Source of the DNA: Cordia subcordata
Taxonomy: Eukaryota > Streptophyta > Magnoliopsida > Boraginales > Cordiaceae
Assembly: GCA_028554755.1 (NCBI GenBank)
Contig: JAPTOF010000019.1
Span: 7,450,001-7,514,000 of the forward strand
Reading direction: 5' to 3'
DNA: 64,000 nucleotides
Shown here: positions 11,438-21,909 of the stretch, piece by piece
How the letters are laid out: every line of letters starts with the position of its first letter
Numbering within the stretch: position 1 is the first letter of the stretch
Program-made: the position numbers and the translations under genes
The notes under the pieces: model-generated
What the model was told of the DNA's origin: nothing
Seen by the model: the letters and a program-made list of their open reading frames with translations, nothing else
Databases searched by the model: none

Positions 11438-12395
11438 ATAAGAAATACATATAAAACAGTTATTAACAAATATAAGTAATATATTTTATATTAACAAATC
11501 AAAAAAAACAAAATTACAATTGTTCGGTGCGAGTTTTCAATGTCTTGATAATGATGCATGGGCTTTTAACTTGTTCTAATTTGTTAGTCCTAAAAAACAA
11601 GAAAGCAAAGGGGCAATTAATCTATATCAACATAAAAAGTTTAATTTTTGTTTTTTTAATAATTCTTTTAAAATATTTTAAGAAAGATAATTGCCCCCTT
11701 TTTGCTTATGTGTGGCTTCGCCCCTCTACAGAAGCATTTGGAAAATTCTTCCATACAGTGGTAGCTGGAACTACAGGCTGATGTGGCATTTGTTAGTCTG
11801 TATAACTATTGATTTTTCTGTGTGCATACCTAATATTTAAATCCCTCATCTGACGAAGGATTCTCGCACAGTCTTTCGAAAGAGGTCTTAAAGGGCTAGT
11901 ACTTGAAATAGGTCCATTAACCAAATTAAAGGTCGTCAACGAGTCCATCTCAATAGTAAACAAATCTTATATAACAAATTAATAATATCCTCAAAAAACA
12001 TATAATAACGAAACTTGTATCATATAGGATTATAAAAAGATTTATTATAATAATAAATTAATGATATCGTCGTAACGATCACAATTAGATCTTAATGAGG
12101 GAGCCATTGAACTGTGTCAATAAGAAGTCTAGAACTCAACCTTACAAATATCACCATTGCAAGCAGGCAAAGTGAAAGGGAAAAAATATTCAGTCTTTGG
12201 AAGAAATACGTTGGACGAGGTTATGTTTTCTTGACAAGCTTGTATAGACAATAAAATATTTTCAAGTGTTGATGGTTAATTTTGATGAATGTAATCCTTT
12301 TTAGATCTTTGATCTCTTTCTCTCTTTCTCTTTTATAGCAAACAATATTAAAGTCTTATAAGAAAAGTCGATAAGAAGTCTCACATAACTTTAAT

Positions 12396-13039
12396 GTAGT
12401 GTTTGGTTGGAACTTATTTTAAGAATTTATCTTATTTGATTACTTATATATAAAAAGTATTATTTTTTTATCAACTTATTGTAAACGGCTCATAAACTAC
12501 TTTAAATAAGATGTTTTATTTGTAGTTATAAAAAATAATAGAGTTTTAGATACTTATATCTTATAAGTTATAGTTGAGACATGTTAGGTATTTGAAATTA
12601 TGTAAAATGTATAGCACCCCGATTAAAAAATAAAAAATAAAAAATAGAAAATAAAAATTGAATATTGAAAATTAAAAATTAAAAAATAAAACAATTAAAA
12701 AAATAAAAATAAAAATTAAAATTTTGAAAGATTCAAAAATTAAAAAATTTAAAAATAAAATGGTAAAAAATAAAAAATTACAAACTAAAAATAAAAATAA
12801 ATTCTATGCTTATATTTTATTTTTTTTAAATTTATTTAGTCATAAAAATGTATCTTCATAACTCAAAGTTGTAGGTATTATTGTCAAATTAATTTACCAC
12901 AACATTTCAACTCAAGCTAATAATAACTGCAAATCAAACAATCTTATTATATCATACACTTATATCTTATCAGACACTTATCAAGTAACATGCTTATCAA
13001 ATTTCAGATTTAAAATAAATATATTCCAAACAAACCCTA
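12396..13039. mobile_element. Possible TIR MITE
   Basis: TAGTGTTTGGTTGGAACTTA on the left resembles TAGGGTTTGTTTGGAATATA read on the - strand at the right end. Both are followed by similar TTATTTTAA words. The inside is A-rich with no coding region. I could not find a convincing target duplication. Confidence 0.4.
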
Positions 13040-14151
13040 AATTCTCACATTTGTTCATAATATTAATATTATTTGTTTAGAATATTAATATTGTTTATTC
13101 ACAATATTAATTCTGTGTGGAGTTGTGAATAATTTAATTGACGTATTTGTTCATAATTTTTATACTATTTATTCATAAATTTTATAATTTTTGTTCATTA
13201 AAGATACACTGTATTTAGTAGATATACAATCTTAAAGTACATGGTATAACTTCCTTTATATAGAGTTTGGTCGATATTCTCCTAAATATGCAGATTTTCG
13301 TTATCAAACTATTCACTTGTATTTAATGTCACAACAACATAATCTTGTACTCTTCATACAGCATTTAATTTAAGAAAAATATATGTCAACACTTAAATAA
13401 ACTATCATGTTTGAGCACCACAATAACTAACTTGCCCGAGCCCAAATTTTAATTAAGGGGGTTAAAAAAAATTGAATTGTACCATGAAATGCATCTCGCT
13501 GTCATGTGTAAGTTGCATGGTTTGAGGGAGAGAACGATGACAAAGTTTTGTAGAAGTGGAAAAGTCTAATTAAGTAAAGGTTTTATTAATTATTGTTAAT
13601 TTGCCTATATATTTCATTGTTCGTAAAATTAATTCATGAATTATTTTATTGATTTTGCAAGGCTAATGTTGTCAAACAAAAAGTATAAAAATATATTTTA
13701 TTTTTATCTAACTAAAAAACAAATTCACTTATTTATCCTTGTCAAAATATAAATTTATAAAATATTAATGCATCACATATAAATTTTAGATAGGCCATAT
13801 AAATAAATGTGGCCATAATACCCCTTAAAGCTATGTAGATCCGTCAATGGCTAACTTATATGTAAGAGTAAAATGACTTTTTTTTTTCTTTCATTTTCAT
13901 GAAAAACTAAGTTGAAAATTTTAAATCTACCAAATAAGTACATACGTCATTGTCCATGATGTAAGAAGTTCCTATAACTTTTGACAGAGAGTTCTCACAC
14001 AAAAAAAAGAAAAAAAAAAGAGCTCCATGATGCTTAATATGTGAGTATATATATATATATATAGAATTAATTTCTTTATAAATCAAAATTTTCAGGATGA
14101 GTAAACTACATTCTTTCATTGTTGTATTTAAATGAGTAGAGAAGTGGCAAA

Positions 14152-14155
<4 letters not shown>

Positions 14156-14195
<40 letters not shown>
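14156..14195. repeat. (TA)n microsatellite
   Basis: About 20 uninterrupted TA units. A shorter run lies at 14044-14062. Confidence 0.95.
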
Positions 14196-14200
<5 letters not shown>

Positions 14201-14762
14201 TAATTTAGCGAATGATTTCATTAAGATAATCAATCTCAAAAAGGTAGGTACAAAAAGATTAGAGTTTTATTTTAAGTGGACATGATACATCTCTCTTTTA
14301 TAAAAATAAAAGTTCCAACTACCTAGTTAAAGAGGATTCAAATTCTATTTTAAATTATTATTTTTAATAGGGATTAACAATCTTAATTTAATAATTTTTG
14401 TTTCACTTCTCTTAGTACAAAAGTGAACTGCAATAGCTTTCCTTAATGATTCATTCAATTAGTAAGCGGGACAAGTTGGTGTTCAGGGATAAAGATTTTG
14501 ATCGTAATTAGAGTTCTTACAGGAAACCTACACCATTATGCTAAACGATGTTAACTAAAATAAATTCAAAAGAAATATTTTGCTTAACGAAACAAACATG
14601 GGAAACTAACCAAAAAAAAAAAAAAAAAGGAAGGAAAAATTAATATTATCTCAAACATTAATAAAGTTTCTATCAACCTATGAGACCAAGGGAAAAAAAA
14701 AAGGGGTGGAAATTAGAAATACAAAAATAATAAAAGAAATTCCTGTTCCATAATATAGTTAC

Positions 14763-15644
14763 TCAGGCCCTCATTCTTGTGATTTCATCCTCTGGTACCT
14801 TAACAAGAGCAAACCACAATTGCCCAACAAGTCTGAATGCCCACAGTTGCATAGCCATGTTTTTTTCAAAAGTACTCTTTAATACAACCTGTTTCCAAGA
14901 TGTAATCACATATGATACGCTAGTTTTGCCATTGTCTTTTCTCATATCCCATCGCCTTAGGTACACCTGTGTATTGCCACCAGGTGAGAGCTCATAAATC
15001 AATGGCACAGCCAAAGTGTTCATATGGTTATCTTCATCGCGGCCGCTTAGATGCTCCTCCTCGTCCTCAGACAGGAATTTATTTGCGAGTTGGTTGTAGG
15101 GAAGTGATAAACGGTCATGGTGCAGGCTTAGATCGGTTTGGAAAAACCTCTTCTGTATAACCAATATCACCTCAGGCCGAGGCTCACCTTCAGCCAGGGC
15201 TTCTATGTAACCGCGGAACACTTCTGGTAGAGGTGGAATCGGATCATCAGGTTGTCTACTGCGATTCTGTATCTTCGCCGGATCATCAGGTTGTCTCCTG
15301 CGGTTCTGTACCTTCGCCCTTTTTCGTGGCCGACTCTCCGCGCCGCGATTTCCTTCGGAGGCTAAGGTCTTACGATCAATAGGCTTTTCCAGAATAGGAG
15401 ACAAGCCGGGCATACAATTCGGCTTGTAGGTGCAGCACTCCTTCTGTCTACATAATTTCAACCGAGAATCCATATTGGATAACAATGGCTTCTCTTTTGC
15501 CTTCTTTTCTTCTTCTTCTTCTTCTTTTTCTTCATGTTCATATATCGCGCGAGCTTTCTCCGCGACAGCAGCCAAATAATCAAGGCTACTCCAACTAGGA
15601 TCTCCCTCAATGTCCTTAAAATCATCATACGTCAACTGCCTCAT
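14763..15644 (-). CDS. B3 DNA-binding domain protein, single exon
   Basis: A 293-residue protein of the plant-specific B3 family related to the Arabidopsis At3g24850/At5g-type (DUF313) group, probably a nuclear DNA-binding protein. The start is ATG at 15644 (MRQLTYDDFKD); the frame runs 12 codons further up without an ATG. Residues 1-45 carry the DPSW..LDYLAAVAE motif common at the N-terminus of this group, followed by a Glu/Lys run. The middle has a basic patch (RPRKRAKVQNRRR) that could be a nuclear signal. The B3 fold covers about residues 150-290: PLPEVFRGYIEAL, VILVIQKRFFQTDLSLHHDRLSLP, VPLIYELSP, LRRWDM, SYVITSWKQVV, MQLWAFRL. A 39-bp tandem repeat duplicates the QNR.RQPDDP segment. The frame is intact. 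Function beyond DNA binding is not known to me. Confidence 0.85.
   Translation of the reverse strand: MRQLTYDDFKDIEGDPSWSSLDYLAAVAEKARAIYEHEEKEEEEEEKKAKEKPLLSNMDSRLKLCRQKECCTYKPNCMPGLSPILEKPIDRKTLASEGNRGAESRPRKRAKVQNRRRQPDDPAKIQNRSRQPDDPIPPLPEVFRGYIEALAEGEPRPEVILVIQKRFFQTDLSLHHDRLSLPYNQLANKFLSEDEEEHLSGRDEDNHMNTLAVPLIYELSPGGNTQVYLRRWDMRKDNGKTSVSYVITSWKQVVLKSTFEKNMAMQLWAFRLVGQLWFALVKVPEDEITRMRA
15241..15318 (-). repeat. 39-bp tandem repeat inside the B3 gene
   Basis: Two 39-bp units (15241-15279 and 15280-15318) each start GGATCATCAGGTTGTCT and encode 13 residues including QNR.RQPDDP. The length is a multiple of three, so the frame is kept. It lies in the linker before the B3 domain. Confidence 0.9.
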
Positions 15645-17659
15645 CTTGACAACGTACGCTTCTTGGTTTTTCCTCGGCAATGAATGCTAAACAATGATAA
15701 AGTATATGCTCCTCCCCTATAAAATTCCAAGAGTTTCTTGGTGATGGTGATGAATTTTGCAAGATGCGAGAAAGTATTATGAGTTGTTGAGAAAGTGTTG
15801 TGTGCAGGAGAGGCATAAGGCTTTCTTATGCAGTACTGTGAACTGGGGTTTAATTTCTCTAGTTAGGATTGGATTAGGAAAACGAAGTAGGATCGGAAAA
15901 GGAAAACAAATCAATAACTTCCCAAAATTAAACTTCAGGTATTCTAGCGGAATTGGAACATTATGTTTTGACAAACTTGCACAGAAAGTAAGATAAATGT
16001 CTTCAACTGGTGATGGTTTTAATGACCGTAACTAGATTAAAAAAAATGATTGTTTGAAAATTAAGAATTTATAAAATCTTGGAAAAGAAAAGAAATAGAA
16101 GACAGAATTAATAACAATATTCATAACAATAATAATGAAGTTTTGTTATGAACGCCATTTTTCACCCCCATGAGTTTTTGTTTAAATTTCAAAGTCCCCA
16201 TAAAGTTTTATTTTTACTCGTTTTCTCCTATGACATCAAGCTTCACTGTATCAAACAATGCCTTATGTCTAATGCTATTTTGCTATTTTTATCTTTTATA
16301 TTTGTTTATTGAACTATTTAATTTTACTTTATTGCTACAATTTTTTTATTTTCACTAATTTTTTAAATGTTACCTTGTTTAACTAAAATCATTATTCTAA
16401 TTGTTTTACACGTGTATTTGTATTTGTATAAAAAAAGATAGATTTTATCTAAATTTAATGTTTATTTAATTTCATTTATAATACAAATTTTATGCAATAA
16501 AATAAAATTTATTTTTCATCTTTTATATTCTTAAAAGTCAGTTCGTTTCAAAATATATGTATTAATTTAAGTAAAAAAAGAGGATTTTATTTGAAATATA
16601 TAGAAATATATTAACAAAAATAGACTTTGGAACAAATCTATTTTTTTTTCTCTTTAATCTCATGGTAAAGAAAATTTTTGTATATTTTTGTCATATTTGA
16701 AATTCAAATCTTTTTATTTTCTATTTGATGGTAGATTTTTGTTGAATTAAATAATTTTATCAATTTTTATTTTAATGAATAAATAAATAAGAAATAAAAA
16801 CAGAAAAAATAGCTCATAGTTAACAAAAATTTTACGAATAAACTATTTTTTGTTTGCATATTTTAAAACTAAAATTTTTATGATTTGTAAATTCATTATA
16901 GATTTTTTATTTAATAAATTTTATCAAATTATTTATTTTTTATTTTAATAAATGAATATGATTTTTCTAATATAAGACTTTGTTTGATAAAATTTAATGA
17001 ATGGAAGAATTTGGATAAACTAAAACTTCATGAAAGTTTAGGATTTAAAATAAAATTCATTAAAAAAAATTGGCATCTGCATTTGAAGAAAAGCGAGGGC
17101 ACAAGAGAGAAATTGGCATTTTTTTTTTTTCTTCTCGCTTTTCTTGCGGTATGAAGTGAGATTATAGGGAGAGCGATGGAAGCGACAGTATATATATGCG
17201 CACACGCATATACATACACTCTTATATATATATATTTTCCCCCTTTCTTTTGCCGTTATTGGGAATGATAAGTTCCCGCCATATATATAAAATACTTTGA
17301 ATAATTGTATACTTTACATTTTAAAATTAAAAGTTAAACTAAAATTGAAAAATATGTAAGTCATTGCAAAAAAGAGATAATAAATGAATTTATTGGGTAA
17401 AATAAGACTACATTGCCATATTTGTTGAATTTGTTTGCAAAACAAGGCTAACTTTTGTATTATACGTGCAACGTTGTTGAAAGAAAGAAAAAATTGAAGA
17501 TGTCCCGTAACATGGAATAGAATATGAATTTTTTGGAGGGAAACCATATGAACGTTTTGGTTGTTTCTTTTATATGTAGTACTTGTACTTTTCTATTTCA
17601 TGTTTCGTACGGTTTTTACTTATTTTTAATAACAGACAATGAAGATAGTTATAGAAAAT
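15645..17659. other. Upstream flank of the B3 gene and AT-rich spacer
   Basis: No further gene seen. 15645-16010 is the likely promoter and 5' leader of the B3 gene. 16170-17300 is very AT-rich with T- and A-runs. A short TA microsatellite lies at 17224-17237. Confidence 0.45.
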
Positions 17660-17667
17660 GTTGTTGC

Positions 17668-18666
17668 TAGCGGGTGTTTAGTAGGAAATCTCCACTCCAA
17701 TCAACAATTTTTTTTTTCACCAAAAAACTTGAGGGAGAGATTTTATTTTGTTTTCCGGACTAATTCGTCAACGGGGAATATAATTTGAGGAAATGGAGAA
17801 TCAGAAAAGCCACTGAGATTGGAAAATCTATCATTTTTTAATAAAAAGTTCAAAACTTATTTTAACACAACCTATATTGAATAATTATAAATCTAAATGT
17901 ACATAAAAATATATAATTTAGACTTCAAGATATAAATAAAAATGCATAACAAAATGTAAAATATAGCATAGTTGAAACTCCAAAATATAAATAAACTGCA
18001 TAATTCAAAAGTTTAAATTCTAGAGAGATTGACTTTTTTTAAAAGCATTTTTTTAACAGCTTTTGAAAAACAATTTTTTTTTTAAAAGCTGAAAATTTTG
18101 GCTTCTAAAAAAAATTGTATTTGAGCTTTTTTTAGGGTTCTAGCTCTTTAGAAGTTAAATCAAATAGTTATTACAAATTTAATGTAACTTTTTTCAGAAA
18201 AAAGTATTTTTTTCTAAAAAAGAACCAATCCAAATAGACCCTTAGAGACTGGAGGCCAGAAGTGTTCCATATTCTTTCTTTTCTTTGCCAAATGCCAGAG
18301 ATTGACTAAGACGGAAAGAAGCAAAGCAACAGAGGGTAGAGGCATGAAATGAAAATGAAAAGAAGCTAAGAGTTGAAGCCCTAATAAGAAATTAAGAATA
18401 AGGAAAAAGATATTAAGATATATAATATTATAATATATAACTAAATAATATATTTTTATATATAATAAAAAAAGTAAAAAATTCTATAATCAGATTTTCC
18501 TCGAAAGTCAATTTTCATTCTAATCCCCAACCCATTTCTTCGAAATTATTCTAACCTGATCTTTTTTACCCAATTCCTTGATTCCTTAATGAATACCTAT
18601 ATCTTTTTTTTTTTTCCCAAAAATTCGGTTCAATGATCAAGTATCTTCAATTAATGAATACCTATA
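17668..18666. mobile_element. hAT-type MITE, copy 1 (with a nested Tourist-like MITE)
   Basis: The 8-bp word GTTGTTGC flanks it exactly on both sides (17660-17667 and 18667-18674), the target size of hAT elements. The left end TAGCGGGTGTTTAGTAGG resembles the left end of the copy at 55841, and the inside shares blocks with it (the block around GGAATATAATTTGAG, and the CCCCAA-rich block near 18520). Nothing codes for transposase. The right end carries a duplicated AATGAATACCTATA (about 18590 and 18653). Confidence 0.8.
18005..18243 (-). mobile_element. Tourist-like MITE nested in hAT copy 1
   Basis: The right end reads CCAATCCAAATAGACCC then TTA, the reverse complement of the family start GG..TGTTTGGATTGG. 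The inside carries the family's AAAAGCTG/TTTTTAGAAGTT blocks. The left end is decayed. It resembles 54298-54532 in the opposite orientation. Confidence 0.55.
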
Positions 18667-18674
18667 GTTGTTGC

Positions 18675-20252
18675 ATAGGAGGGAAAAAAAGAAAAAGAAA
18701 ACTCTCTGATACGTGGCAACCCTTTGTTTCCTACGATATTTTATTTAATTTTTTAGAAAAGGAGATTGATTTATCCAAAGGAAATAATAAAATGAAAAAA
18801 CCAATTTATTTATTTTTTTTCTTTCTTATGAGACTAAGCCGAGAGCGAGAAACAAAAACTAACAAATCAACCTCAGTAGTTGGGCTTCGCACATCTTAAT
18901 GTGTCTACATAAGGATCATCAAATAGGCAATTCTCTTGAAAACTTCCAAACCTAGAGGCTGGCTTAGAGCAAAATTGACCAACCCATTCGCACTAAAATG
19001 GATTGTTTTTAGGCTCATTTCGACAAGCTTTTTTCAAAATTTTTTTTAATAAAAATATGTTTGTTAAAGTAAATGTTTATTCATTTTTTTATTTAATAGT
19101 TGAGTAAGATGTTACATGACACTCCTAAGGTTGCTTGTTTATTTTAATATTTTATTTATTTTTAAAAATTAATTAAAATTTTTTATCAGTAATAAATTAA
19201 AATTTTTTTAAAAATAAACTAATCTTTTAATTTTTAACCCTCGTGTCACATGGAACCCCATAATTTTTTCTTCATCTCTTTAACGTTTTCGTAGTGATAT
19301 ATATAATATTCTTTTAGGTTTTAAGAGGTTAGGATGTCAGGTGAGTGCTTTCTTTTCATTTTATACGTGGGATAAGTATTTTTTTAAATATTTTTTAAAA
19401 CTTGGATAGGATGTCACATAGTACCGTGTCCTTACTTCTTTATCTTTTTAGTATTTTGTTTATCTTTTGAATAAATCTCAATTTTGAACAAATTTGATAA
19501 AGAATTGAAAAAATAAATTAGTTTATTGACTTTTAACCCTTTTAAATTCTAGATCTAATGAATATTTAATTAGATCAAAGAAATATAAATTTAAGACATT
19601 GTTAAACTATTTAATCTGTAAACTTATTTACATTTATTAATCATATTATTATCTAAATTACATAATGTATAAAATATAAAAATATATAACACCCACGGTA
19701 GCACCAGGGTCCACAAACTAGTTGTATGGTATTTATATTTAACTTACGGAAACACTTTAATTGCTACGGGAGAGGTACATGCTTTCTGACTTTTATGTCT
19801 GTCGCCAAAGTTTGTGTAAACATCGCATTAAATTGAGTAGTAATTGCTCTCGCGAGAAATCTTGCAGTGTCAACCAATGAAATAAAGGTCTTGCACTAGC
19901 TCTCACTGTTGCACTCGTTTCAATCAGGAATGAAAATAGAAAATAAACAAATTAAACGCACCTTTAGAGTCAATGTACCTGTTTGAATTGGTTTTTTTTT
20001 TTAAAAAAAAAAGTATTTTTTTAAAAAAAGTTATATTATTTTTTGAAATAATTATTTAATTAAATTTTCAAAAAAGTTGAAATTCTAAAAAAAACTCAAA
20101 TACAGCCTTTTTTTAGAAGTTATAATTTTTAGCTTTACTAAAAAAAATTATTTTTCAAAAGCTGTTTAAAAAAACGTTTTTAAAAAAGATAATCCAAACG
20201 GGCCAAATATTTTTTTAAAGTTCAGAAAGTAACTCAAGCAATTGAATAATTA
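18675..20252. other. Gene-free spacer with a Tourist-like MITE
   Basis: No gene seen. 18675-18900 has a short open frame with no family signature. 19000-19700 is AT-rich with repeated ATGTCACAT/GTACC-type words. A MITE occupies about 19975-20206. Confidence 0.4.
19975..20206 (+). mobile_element. Tourist-like MITE
   Basis: Starts CTGTTTGAATTGGTTTTT and ends AATCCAAACGGGCC, forming inverted ends. Internal blocks (AAAAAGTTGAAATTCT, CTCAAATACAGCC) match those of the dated copy at 54298-54532. About 230 bp, the same size class. Confidence 0.65.
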
Positions 20253-20910
20253 GAGATGGCAATGGGACGAGTGACTTCGGGTACCTGGTATCGTCCGACC
20301 TGATTAAAATCCGATAAAATCCGTTTTGTTAAGAATTCGGAACGAATCTGGAACGATTAAAAATACCCGTTAGGGTTTGGGACGGAACTGGAATTGACCC
20401 CCCAAATACCTGCATTCCCGAACTCGGTTATATGCATACATACATGTACAGATATATGTGTGTGTATATAGGTGTTTTACATTTATTAATTAATTATAGT
20501 CTTAAATATATAAGTACATATTACATACTAAAAATAAAAAAAAAATTACTTTCCACTAGTAGTAAGGTTTGAACCGTTAACCTTTTACTCTTTAAAATTT
20601 TATTATTTTAATATATTTTAGAGATATTGTTTAGATTTTTTGGGAAAAATTATTTGATTGGTTAGTTTTTTTTAAATTTAGTGATTTAATTCAATTTCCA
20701 GGACATTTCTTGTTAAAATTTTTATATACATTTTAAAATTTTTAATCGAGTTTGGGACATTCCGGGTACCCGCAAATTTGGAATGTTCCGGAAATGGAAT
20801 TCCTATTTAATTTTTATCCAAGTTTGAGACATAAATGAAAATTGAGATGCTATCATGGTAGTGGATTTGGGATTCCTTCATGGGCAGAGTACCCATCCCA
20901 TTGCCATCCC
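20253..20910. mobile_element. TIR element with GATGGCAATGGG ends
   Basis: The left end GAGATGGCAATGGGACGAGT and the right end read on the - strand, GGGATGGCAATGGGATGGGT, are near-perfect inverted repeats. Inner parts are also complementary (GGGTACC words and AACGATTAAAAATACCCG near both ends). It has no coding capacity. The target duplication is not clear, so the superfamily is unsure (hAT is my guess). Confidence 0.65.
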
Positions 20911-21909
20911 TATTAATAATGGCCGAGATTTGAATCCCCTAAGAGGTAAAAGGTTGAGGTAATTATGGGGTTAAGGGTAAATGACTTTTCCACCCCTTAT
21001 CTTTGACTCTTACAAAAATTAAGTCCCTCATTTTTAAAATACTACAATTCAATCTCCTATCTATGTAATTTGGTGACATTGTTGGTCCTCAATTCAAAAA
21101 ATGTCAAACGATTGACATTTTTAAGTATGTTCAATCACTTATTTTTGTAATTTATGATACCATGAGTTCTAATGCCATTATTGTTATTATTATTTTTGAT
21201 ATTTTCTAGATCTAGGAATTAAGATTACCAATATCATAAATTGCAAAGATAAAAGATTGAATTAATACATTTTAAAACTTTATTGTCAAAACTTTTGGGA
21301 GAGGTCAATGGAGATGTAGAATGATGGAAAAAAATCAAATATAATAATATTACGAGAGAATCCAAATCAAAAGACGATAGAAGCCGAACATAGAGATGGC
21401 CTACCAGAAAGCAGCTTGCGGAATCACATGCATTTGCAAGACCGAATTAACATTTCGAGCACAGCAAGTTGCCACAATATATATTCAAAGAGAATATGAT
21501 TTAAGCAAGTGTTTCAAGATAGGATGATTGTTACTTGTAAGCTGATAAGCGACTTCCGAGCTCTTGATCTCTAGTCACGCCATTAATGGTCAATTAAAAC
21601 TCGCAGCAAATGAAGGAGATTTTCAGAAAAATGGTGAAGTTTAACAGGAAAATTAAGGAAAGGCTTTTGATCAATTGTTGGAGCTCTAAACACTACCTGC
21701 AGATATATTTGAATATAGCAATAAAAAGAGGATTTTGTACACATCTACTAATGCTCTATCGAGTCTCTGACAAAATAGTGGTATATCACTTCCCCCTTTC
21801 GTATAAAGGTGAGGGAAAGTTATAAAATACGAACTTCTCATCAATGATGAAATGCTCTATCATATTACAAAGAATAACTTTCAAAATCGATATGATGGTT
21901 GGAAAAGCC
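20911..21909. other. 3' flank of protease gene A
   Basis: No gene seen. The section at about 20990-21130 has words such as AAATTAAGTCCCTCA and GACATTGTTGGTCC, of the type found at the ends of a widespread group of plant MITEs. 21360-21909 probably contains the 3' untranslated region of gene A. Confidence 0.4.

Larger units (their letters stand above)
6305..11735. mobile_element. Older TIR element split by the copia insertion (outer remnant)
   Basis: The DNA just outside the copia element carries matching inverted ends: GCGGCGAAGC then AAGGGGGCAAAATTAT on the left (about 6307-6347), and on the right, read on the - strand, GGGCGAAGCC then AAAGGGGGCAATTAT (about 11735-11690). Removing the copia element and one copy of its target duplication leaves about 380 bp, a MITE-sized unit. 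No transposase is visible. Confidence 0.5.
11740..14760. other. Gene-free AT-rich region between copia 1 and the B3 gene
   Basis: No convincing gene. It contains a possible MITE (12396-13039), A-rich simple sequence (12610-12800), short AATATTAAT-type repeats (about 13065-13110) and TA microsatellites (14044-14062 and 14156-14195). The open frame at 14239-13907 on the - strand is mostly microsatellite. Confidence 0.5.

Noticed and set aside
13907..14239. Open frame with a run of Ile-Tyr repeats on the - strand
   Set aside because: It comes from the TA microsatellite and flanking AT-rich DNA; no coding signature.
15645..15680. Longer B3 protein starting at 15680
   Set aside because: The codon there is TTG; the first ATG in frame is at 15644.
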